Under the pieces are notes generated by a model. The model had not been told where the DNA came from. It did not search any database and saw only the letters and a program-made list of their open reading frames with translations. The translations under genes were made by a program, and so were the position numbers. This document shows positions 1 through 6,156 of a DNA stretch of 10,409 nt, in pieces. Numbering within the stretch: position 1 is the stretch's first letter; every line of letters begins with the position of its first letter. Source of the stretch: Calditrichaceae bacterium (GTDB lineage Bacteria > Calditrichota > Calditrichia > Calditrichales > Calditrichaceae). The DNA is taken from assembly GCA_024763405.1 (NCBI GenBank), contig JANTFQ010000057.1:1-10409 (forward strand), read 5' to 3'.

Positions 1-977
1 CCATCGCTGCCTGTCTGCACTCTTTGTCCGGCCATAACTACCCGGCGGATTTATACGATGTATTTATTCTGAATGATGGTTCCACCGACCGCTCAGCAGA
101 AATCGCACAGGAAATTATCCGGGATCACGCCAATTTTCATCTAATTGAGATTCGGGAAGAAAAAGACGGTTTGAAAGGAAAGATGAACGCTCTGTCCCAG
201 GGGCTTGAGCAGGTGGATCAGGAAATCATTTTAATAACCGACGCCGATTGCATCGTTCCGCCAAACTGGATTCGGACACACATTTCCTATTTTACAGAAA
301 ATACCGGAATGGTGGGCGGACTCACCTCGCTCACACCACCGGCGGGAATGGAACTACCCGGACACAACGCTTCTTTTTTTGATAAAATCCAGGCTCTGGA
401 CTGGCTTTACCTGCAGACCATTGCCGCCGCCAGCAGTCACGCAGGAAAGCCTATTACCATTCTTGGTAATAATTTTTGTTTTCGCAAAAAAATGTATGAT
501 GAAATCGGTGGCTTTAAAAAGCTGGGATTTTCTGTAACCGAAGATTATCTTTTAATGAAAACGATGCTCAGTGAGACGGATTGGAAAGTCCGGCATACAC
601 TGGATCCCGAAAACACTATCTTCACCAAACCGGTTAAGACCTTTACCGCCTTTTTTCGGCAACGGCTCAGATGGACACGCGGCGGTCGCAGCGCCCGGCC
701 ATGGGCCTATTTTATTACCGGATTTTCACTGGCAGCGCATCTTGTTATCTTGGCTGTTTTTTTTCTGCAAAACTGGAAATTACAGGCGGCGGCCGGAATC
801 GGTTTAATTTTGGGAATGGATTATTTCATTGTAAAACGGGGATTACGTATTCTCGGGCGGGATCGAATGCGCCGCTATTTTTTATCCTTCGAGCTCTTTT
901 ATATTTTTTATCTAATCGTGTTCAGTTTTGCCACGTTTATTCCGCAGAAGATTCACTGGAAAGGACGGAAGCTTTAA
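1..977 (+). CDS. Membrane-bound family 2 glycosyltransferase, 5' end missing
   Basis: The reading frame is open from the first complete codon (nt 3) to the TAA at 975-977, so the gene starts before the window. The TTG at nt 24 is internal to the fold and is not a real start. Counting from nt 3, the GT-A landmarks are NDGSTD (24-29), TDADC (79-83, the metal/nucleotide-sugar DxD site), TED (179-181, likely catalytic Asp) and QRLRW (220-224, the QxxRW motif of processive family 2 enzymes). Three hydrophobic stretches follow at about 235-255, 261-278 and 294-313, and the protein ends in a basic HWKGRKL tail. This is the plan of enzymes that transfer sugars from nucleotide donors at the inner face of the cytoplasmic membrane, to a growing polysaccharide or a lipid acceptor. 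About 40-60 N-terminal residues, probably including a membrane helix, are missing. Substrate and product cannot be told. The last 66 bases overlap the convergent lipoprotein gene. Confidence 0.93.
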   Translation, partial: IAACLHSLSGHNYPADLYDVFILNDGSTDRSAEIAQEIIRDHANFHLIEIREEKDGLKGKMNALSQGLEQVDQEIILITDADCIVPPNWIRTHISYFTENTGMVGGLTSLTPPAGMELPGHNASFFDKIQALDWLYLQTIAAASSHAGKPITILGNNFCFRKKMYDEIGGFKKLGFSVTEDYLLMKTMLSETDWKVRHTLDPENTIFTKPVKTFTAFFRQRLRWTRGGRSARPWAYFITGFSLAAHLVILAVFFLQNWKLQAAAGIGLILGMDYFIVKRGLRILGRDRMRRYFLSFELFYIFYLIVFSFATFIPQKIHWKGRKL

Positions 978-2051
978 AATTTCCGTTAGACGATAGACCA
1001 TTTCAACAGCCTCACGGCCGCTTATATAACGCTCTGGGAAAAAATATTCGTTTTCAACCGCCGGAAGTAGTTTTAGAGAATTGGTTGCAGCAGCCGCGCA
1101 TGCATAGGGCTGCCAGGATTCCACATCTTTAAAAGCAACGGCAGGCACCGCGCTAAATCCAGGTGATTTTCGTTTTAAAATTTCTTCCATAAAAAGTGCT
1201 GCCTCCGCCCTGTCCACGCGGTCCGAAGGGTGAAAGGTCTCGTCCGGCAGCAGCGGCAATAATCCCAAAGCTACCATATTTTTTACTGCCTGTGCCTTCC
1301 TCGCATCCATCGGTAGATCCCGGATGCTTGCTTTAATCAGCGTATCCGATACAATATCCGCATCCAGATATTCTTCCAGCAAAACTGCTAAATCTGCCCG
1401 TGAAACCGTTTTCATTAAAATGATTTTTCGTACTGCATTTCCCTTACCCTGTAACAATAACCGGCCGTGTTCGGCCTGGCTTCTCTTCTGCTGCAGTTCC
1501 GTGTCGCCCGGATTCTGTGCCAGCGCCCGGCGGTAGTGAAAAAGCGCTTGTTCAAAATTGCCCGTTCCCGCGTACGCCTCCGCTAAATAAGGTTGTAGTT
1601 TTTTCTCCATCAAAAGCAGATGATGCTGATGGCTGATATTTTCGGCTTTCTGAAATTCTTCCAGGGCCAAATCATAATCTTCTTCCCGGAGCAGAATCCG
1701 CCCCTTCAAGATGTAGGCGGGCAGCCAGTTATGATCTGTTTCTATTGCCGCACTTAGATAGTGTTTTGCTTCGTTTATTAGGTTCTGCCGAAAGTAAATC
1801 TGTGCCATCCCTTCCAGTGCCGGCGCATAAGGGTTTATTTTATCCAGAGCATTTTTAAAACAAATTTCAGCCTGTACCAGGCTGCCGCTCTTCAATGAAG
1901 CAAGCCCTTCTTTATAACAGTGATCCGCTTCCTGCCTTAAACCTGGAGCTTCCTTACTTAAATTGAAGCCACAGCTCTGTAAAAGAACTGTCATTAAAAA
2001 AACGGCGGAAATAGTACGTGTATGGAAATTATTTTTAGGGGAGATTTTCAT
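912..2051 (-). CDS. TPR and SLH-domain lipoprotein
   Basis: This is a 379-residue protein with a lipoprotein signal: basic N-terminus, hydrophobic core at about 14-25 and lipobox LQSC with Cys27 as the likely lipidated residue. Four TPR-like helix pairs follow at about 41-74, 75-108, 109-142 and 152-185 (for example Y-x-E-x-G-L-A and A-E-A-Y-A-G-T-G-N-F). The C-terminal part (about 205-360) carries two full S-layer-homology motifs and the second half of a third. Key segments are FHPSDRVDRAEAA (273-285), FKDVESW (307-313) and FFPERYISGREAVEM (337-351). Known SLH domains bind cell-wall polymers or peptidoglycan, and TPRs bind proteins. The inferred role is therefore a lipid-anchored envelope scaffold that touches peptidoglycan; no enzymatic motif is seen. 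The ATG gives a textbook signal peptide, but no Shine-Dalgarno sequence precedes it. It lies 44 nt downstream of tRNA-Gly on the same strand and may be read from the tRNA promoter. Its 3' end overlaps the glycosyltransferase gene. Confidence 0.92.
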   Translation of the reverse strand: MKISPKNNFHTRTISAVFLMTVLLQSCGFNLSKEAPGLRQEADHCYKEGLASLKSGSLVQAEICFKNALDKINPYAPALEGMAQIYFRQNLINEAKHYLSAAIETDHNWLPAYILKGRILLREEDYDLALEEFQKAENISHQHHLLLMEKKLQPYLAEAYAGTGNFEQALFHYRRALAQNPGDTELQQKRSQAEHGRLLLQGKGNAVRKIILMKTVSRADLAVLLEEYLDADIVSDTLIKASIRDLPMDARKAQAVKNMVALGLLPLLPDETFHPSDRVDRAEAALFMEEILKRKSPGFSAVPAVAFKDVESWQPYACAAAATNSLKLLPAVENEYFFPERYISGREAVEMVYRLTEILKLPSFPVNLLRNKRGKTEHD

Positions 2052-2095
2052 GAGTAGGAGTCTTTTAATTGCAGGCCTCTAAAGAGGAACATTTT

Positions 2096-2170
<75 letters not shown>

Positions 2171-2180
2171 TAAAGCCAAC

Positions 2181-2209
2181 AATTTATTGGAAATAAAAAT
2201 TTATGTCAA
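2181..2209 (-). promoter_or_regulatory. Sigma70-type promoter of tRNA-Gly
   Basis: On the minus strand a perfect -35 box TTGACA (2204-2209) and a -10 box TAAATT (2181-2186) are separated by exactly 17 bases. The 5' end of the mature tRNA lies 10 bases past the -10 box, which allows a very short leader. The match, the spacing and the position next to a stable RNA gene all agree. Because only 44 bases without a clear terminator separate the tRNA from the lipoprotein start, this promoter may also serve that gene. Confidence 0.85.
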
Positions 2210-2239
2210 GTGTAAGATGGAAGAGTTTTTTATCCCACG

Positions 2240-2304
2240 AGACACATTGTCTGTTGCGGATTGCATTGATTGTGTCAATGCAGGGAAATCGATACGGTCG
2301 ATTT
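2240..2304. repeat. Three consecutive hairpins in the kinase-tRNA gap
   Basis: The 146-base gap between the kinase stop and the tRNA holds three perfect inverted repeats in a row. They are AAATCGA/TCGATTT with a 5-base loop (2286-2304), TGCATTGA/TCAATGCA with a 5-base loop (2262-2282) and AGACA/TGTCT with a 3-base loop (2240-2252). The first begins 12 bases past the kinase stop. None is followed on the minus strand by a run of T, so a classical intrinsic terminator is not supported. They could slow polymerase, protect the 3' end of the long kinase mRNA, or bind a protein. The remaining bases up to the tRNA promoter show no gene. Confidence 0.6.
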
Positions 2305-2316
2305 GCTCTAAAATAT

Positions 2317-5300
2317 TTAAAGACCATCGTCCAAAATCCGGCGGATCTTGCCAACGAAGGCGCGGACCGAATAAGGTTTCTTTAGAAAATGAATATCTTC
2401 CCGCAGCCAGCCCTCTTTAAGCAGATGATCAAACGTATACCCGGAAACAAAAAGGACCTTATCCTTTTCAATTTGCGTCTCTAATTTTTCAATCAATTCC
2501 TGGCCGTTCATTTCTGGCATAATCAAATCGGTTACAATCAGATCGAAGGGTTCGGACGATTTCTGTACAATATCCAGAGCTTCTAGGCCATTTAAGGCGA
2601 CTTCTACAGGATAGCCGAAATTTTTCAATGTTGCAGAAGCAAACTCAAGCACCGCCCGGTTATCTTCCACAAGCAGAATCCGTTCATTTCCTTCCAGGTT
2701 TTGGTTTTCATAATCTGTATCGGTTACAATATTGATTTCTTCGGATGTGGCCGGCCATAATATACTGAAAATGGAACCTTCTTCCGGATGGCTGGTCACA
2801 AAAATATTGCCCTCATTCTGCCGGACAATTCCGTATACCGTAGCCAGCCCCAGACCGGTGCCCTTGCTAATTTCTTTCGTCGTAAAAAACGGTTCAAAGA
2901 TATGTTCCTGCACGGTAAGGTCCATGCCTTTCCCATTATCGGTAACCGAAAGCATCACATAGGGCATATCCGGCTTTTCCGTATATTGACGGACAATTGG
3001 TTCGCCTGCCTCTTTATATTCCGTTTTAATCTCGATACGCTTTTCGGTTTTGTTCATCTTTTGATCTTGTACCGCATCCCGTGCATTAATGATTAGATTC
3101 ATCAAAACCTGTTCAATCTGGCTCGGGTCGGCTTTAATATTTGGAATATCCGGACCGAGCTCTGTAACCATATTAATATCTTCCGAAATTAAACGACGCA
3201 GCATCGTTTCTGTTTTTTTAATAATTTGATTCAAATTAATGATCTGTGCCTGTACCATTTGCTTTCGCCCAAATGCTAAAAGCTGTTTGGTCAGTTCTTC
3301 TGCCCGGTGTCCGCTCTCCTGAATGGCCGTAAAATGTTTTTTCTGGACTGGATCCATTGAGTTTTTCAATAACGCAATTTCGGCATGGCCGTTTATCACG
3401 GTCAGGATATTATTAAAATCATGCGCCACTCCTCCGGCCAAAGTCCCCAACGCTTCCATTTTCTGGGATTGCAAGAGCTGGGCGTGCAGCTTTTCTTTTT
3501 CCTGCTCAACCCGTTTTCGCTCTTTTATCTGTTCACTCAGACGATGGTTCATCAGGCGTAATTCCCGGCTTCTTTTTTTAATGCGCATCGTACGAATTTT
3601 ATAAAACAGGACCACCAATCCGGTTATTAAAAGAATGATTAGCAGCCGAAACCAGGTGGTTTCCCAGTAAGGGGGAACGATAATAATTTTTAAAGCTGTT
3701 CCTTTTTCATTCCAAATACCGTCTGCATTCGCTCCTTTTACTTTAAACGTATAAGTTCCGCCGGGGAGAGTGGTGTAAGCGGCTGTTCTGGAAGCGCTGC
3801 TCGTATAAATCCAGTCACTGTCAAATCCTTCCAGCTTATAGGCATAGGTATTTTTTTCGGGATTGGAATAATCCAGAGCGGCAAATTCCAGAGCGAAAAA
3901 ATAATCCTGATGCTGAAGAGTTATTTCTTTGGTATATGCGATATCGTTATGTAAAATTTGCTTTGGACCTATTTTAACAGGTTTATTTAAAATTTTAATA
4001 TTGGTAAGAACCACAGGAGGCGCCTGTTGATTAATTTTAATCTCCTCCGGGATAAAATAGTCCAGACCTTTCATGCCCCCTGCAAAAATTTCGCCCTGTT
4101 TATTTTGATATATGGAACCAGGAAGATATTCCTGATTCAACAATCCGTCATTCACCGAAAAATTGGTCGATTGCCCGGTGGCGGGATTAAATTTAGCCAA
4201 ACCTTTTGATGTGGTCAGCCAAAAGGCGCCTCCGGAATCCTGGCATATCCCGGCAATTTGATTATCGGGTAAACCTTGCTGTTTTGTATAATTCGTATAC
4301 TTTCCATTTTTCGGATTGAAACGCAGCAACCCATAATCGGTACCCAGCCACAGGATATCTTGTTTATCTTTATAAAAAGTAAATATCCGGCTGCTGTGCT
4401 TCACTTCTTTGTCAAAGAAATAGTGCTTAAAGCGGCCGGTTTTTATCTCCAGCAGGTTTAAGCCTTTTCCCGTTCCAGCCCATAAGAAACCGGGGTCAGC
4501 CGGTTTTATGAACCAGATTTCATTATGACTGATGCTCGTTGAATCGGTTGCTCTATGATAATAATGTTTCAGAATTTTTCCCGTTTTTACATCGAGTAAG
4601 CGTAATCCGCCCTGAAAATTTCCCAACCATAAATACCGGGAAGATTGTTCATATATCGTTATAACGCGCTTAAAAGGAACGCCATCTTTGTTCCCTTTCG
4701 GTAAAACGTAGTTACGGGTTTCATGTGTTTTTATATTAAAACGGCTAATATTGGAGTTCATACTGAGCCAGATAATATTGCTGTCTATCTGCGAATGGTA
4801 CAGCGTCCGTTTTCTTGAATCATCCATACCCAAAATGGATCCCGATATATTTTTAAAACGAAACAGTTTTCCCGATTTAAGGTTATAGCGCAATAAATTA
4901 CTGAAATTGTTTAAATATAAGTCATCCCTAATCTGACATATTGTAAAAATAGTATTCTCTTTAGAAGCCTGTTCCGGACTGCTGCTAAAAGTTAAATTTC
5001 GAAATTTTTTATGATTGGGATTAAATTTGTCCACCCCCCTGCCCCGGTTACCAAACCAAAGGGTGCCATTCCGGTCTTCAAAGATGCAGCGGACTTCATT
5101 ATCTCCAATGCTGCCCGGTTTGGAAGGATCGTGTACATAACGTTCTCTTGTATATGTCTGAGGATTGAGTTTTACAACACCATACCCCGTACCGATAAAT
5201 AAATTTCCACTTCGTGTTTCATAAATGGCATTCACTCTTCCCTTATTAGAGATGCCTTTTTTATCCGGCAGGGGCAATAACCGTTTAAATTGGTTTTTGA

Positions 5301-6093
5301 CATAATCATACTTATCCAGGCCTTTTTCTGTACCAATCCAAAGCGCGTTCTTCTTCGTAAAAAGCAGAGCGCGTATCGTATTATGGCAGAGCGTCGTGTT
5401 GTCCTGAGGGTTTGCAAAATAATGTTTCATTTCACCGTTATCGGGATTAAAACGGTTTAAACCATGGGAAGTGCCAATCCATATATATCCTAAGCTATCC
5501 TCCGCCATACTCCAGATGCGGTTATTGCTAATCGTTTTTTCATTGCCGGCTTCGTACTGGTAATGCGTAAAAGTTCCCGTTTTAGCATCCAATAAATTTA
5601 AACCGTTTGCATACGTTCCTGCCCAGATACGATGTTTACTGTCTTCAAATATACATTGCACCCGGTTTCCGCTGATACTTTTCGGGTTTTCCGGATCATG
5701 CTGATAGCGCACCGCGGTATTGGTTTTGGGAGAAAAACGATTGAGACCACCACCCCAGGTACCCACCCAGATATATCCCTGGTGGTCTTTATAAATATTT
5801 CCGGCGCTGGTATTCGAAATAGTGGTTGAATCTTCAGGATCATATTCAAATACCTTAAAGGAATATCCGTCAAATTTATTAAGGCCGTTTGTGGTTCCAA
5901 ACCACATAAAACCACCGTCGTCCTGCAAAATCGAAAATACGGTAGAACTTGAGAGTCCGTCATTAATGGAAAGATGTTCAAATACCTGAGAATTATCGGC
6001 AAAGGCGAAATGATACATCATTAAAAGTATAGTTAAGATGCCGGTTGGTTTAGACAAATACAATTGGTATTGTACTCCGTTTTCTGTAGACAA
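2317..6093 (-). CDS. Hybrid two-component sensor kinase: double propeller, Y_Y_Y, HisKA, HATPase, receiver
   Basis: This is a 1258-residue membrane sensor. A signal peptide ends near AFA-DN (31-34). Fourteen Reg_prop blades follow, spaced about 44-49 residues apart. Their W/F-x-G-T-x-x-G-L motifs start near 61, 106, 154, 202, 249, 296, 343, 391, 440, 486, 535, 579, 622 and 667, so they make two seven-bladed periplasmic propellers. A Y_Y_Y domain (about 735-806), one membrane helix (about 814-832) and a charged helical linker (835-875) lead to HisKA with His891 in AHDFNN. The ATPase has N-box Asn1003, G1 DNGKGM (1052-1057) and G2 KGTGLGLA (1077-1084). The receiver has acidic pair Glu1143-Asp1144, phospho-acceptor Asp1189, Ser1217 and Lys1239. 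The plan is that of Bacteroides hybrid two-component sensors, which often sense glycans, but the usual C-terminal AraC-type DNA-binding domain is absent. The ligand is unknown and no polysaccharide-utilisation genes adjoin. The start is uncertain. The outermost TTG is given; a TTG at 6061-6063 has GGAG 11 bases upstream and gives a tighter signal peptide. Confidence 0.95.
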   Translation of the reverse strand: MSTENGVQYQLYLSKPTGILTILLMMYHFAFADNSQVFEHLSINDGLSSSTVFSILQDDGGFMWFGTTNGLNKFDGYSFKVFEYDPEDSTTISNTSAGNIYKDHQGYIWVGTWGGGLNRFSPKTNTAVRYQHDPENPKSISGNRVQCIFEDSKHRIWAGTYANGLNLLDAKTGTFTHYQYEAGNEKTISNNRIWSMAEDSLGYIWIGTSHGLNRFNPDNGEMKHYFANPQDNTTLCHNTIRALLFTKKNALWIGTEKGLDKYDYVKNQFKRLLPLPDKKGISNKGRVNAIYETRSGNLFIGTGYGVVKLNPQTYTRERYVHDPSKPGSIGDNEVRCIFEDRNGTLWFGNRGRGVDKFNPNHKKFRNLTFSSSPEQASKENTIFTICQIRDDLYLNNFSNLLRYNLKSGKLFRFKNISGSILGMDDSRKRTLYHSQIDSNIIWLSMNSNISRFNIKTHETRNYVLPKGNKDGVPFKRVITIYEQSSRYLWLGNFQGGLRLLDVKTGKILKHYYHRATDSTSISHNEIWFIKPADPGFLWAGTGKGLNLLEIKTGRFKHYFFDKEVKHSSRIFTFYKDKQDILWLGTDYGLLRFNPKNGKYTNYTKQQGLPDNQIAGICQDSGGAFWLTTSKGLAKFNPATGQSTNFSVNDGLLNQEYLPGSIYQNKQGEIFAGGMKGLDYFIPEEIKINQQAPPVVLTNIKILNKPVKIGPKQILHNDIAYTKEITLQHQDYFFALEFAALDYSNPEKNTYAYKLEGFDSDWIYTSSASRTAAYTTLPGGTYTFKVKGANADGIWNEKGTALKIIIVPPYWETTWFRLLIILLITGLVVLFYKIRTMRIKKRSRELRLMNHRLSEQIKERKRVEQEKEKLHAQLLQSQKMEALGTLAGGVAHDFNNILTVINGHAEIALLKNSMDPVQKKHFTAIQESGHRAEELTKQLLAFGRKQMVQAQIINLNQIIKKTETMLRRLISEDINMVTELGPDIPNIKADPSQIEQVLMNLIINARDAVQDQKMNKTEKRIEIKTEYKEAGEPIVRQYTEKPDMPYVMLSVTDNGKGMDLTVQEHIFEPFFTTKEISKGTGLGLATVYGIVRQNEGNIFVTSHPEEGSIFSILWPATSEEINIVTDTDYENQNLEGNERILLVEDNRAVLEFASATLKNFGYPVEVALNGLEALDIVQKSSEPFDLIVTDLIMPEMNGQELIEKLETQIEKDKVLFVSGYTFDHLLKEGWLREDIHFLKKPYSVRAFVGKIRRILDDGL

Positions 6094-6109
6094 CTATCTG
6101 TGGTCTTAG

Positions 6110-6127
6110 TTCGGAATGAATCCCGAA
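6110..6127. repeat. Hairpin between the two kinase genes
   Basis: On the minus strand TTCGGGATTCATTCCGAA forms a 7-bp stem (one G-T wobble) with a 4-base loop. It sits in the 63-base gap between the two kinase genes, 16 bases upstream of the outermost TTG of the downstream gene. On the minus strand it is followed by mixed sequence, not T. On the plus strand it is followed by a T-rich stretch, but no plus-strand gene ends here. It could affect mRNA processing or translation of the downstream kinase. Confidence 0.45.
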
Positions 6128-6156
6128 TATATTAATTTTATTTTAGCAGTCGTTCT

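Noticed and set aside
24..26. TTG as the start of the glycosyltransferase
   Set aside because: Codons before it (nt 3-23) continue family-like sequence (IAACLHSL) and the GT-A fold needs an upstream strand; the gene is simply cut by the window edge.
671..1132. Plus-strand open frame of 153 codons over the glycosyltransferase and lipoprotein 3' ends
   Set aside because: It is out of frame with both convincing genes, lacks family motifs, and is explained as a shadow of the overlap region.
2076..2087. Palindrome CCTCTAAAGAGG downstream of the tRNA as an intrinsic terminator
   Set aside because: The stem is only 4-5 bp with a tiny loop, and on the minus strand it is followed by mixed bases, not a T-run. 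It cannot be called a terminator.
2187..2420. Plus-strand open frame across the tRNA promoter, the hairpins and the kinase 3' end
   Set aside because: It covers the tRNA promoter and the antisense of the receiver, has no recognisable protein features, and its composition fits a chance frame.
3374..3423. Short DNA matches with 7208-7257 as a mobile or recombination repeat
   Set aside because: They encode the conserved HisKA segment of two paralogous kinases and lie at a constant offset; no ends, target duplications or transposase are present.
6128..6156. AT-rich stretch with TAATAT/TATATT as a promoter for the propeller kinase
   Set aside because: A -10-like hexamer is present, but the sequence 17 bases upstream (GAGAAC) matches the -35 consensus poorly. 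AT-rich gaps produce such -10 matches by chance.
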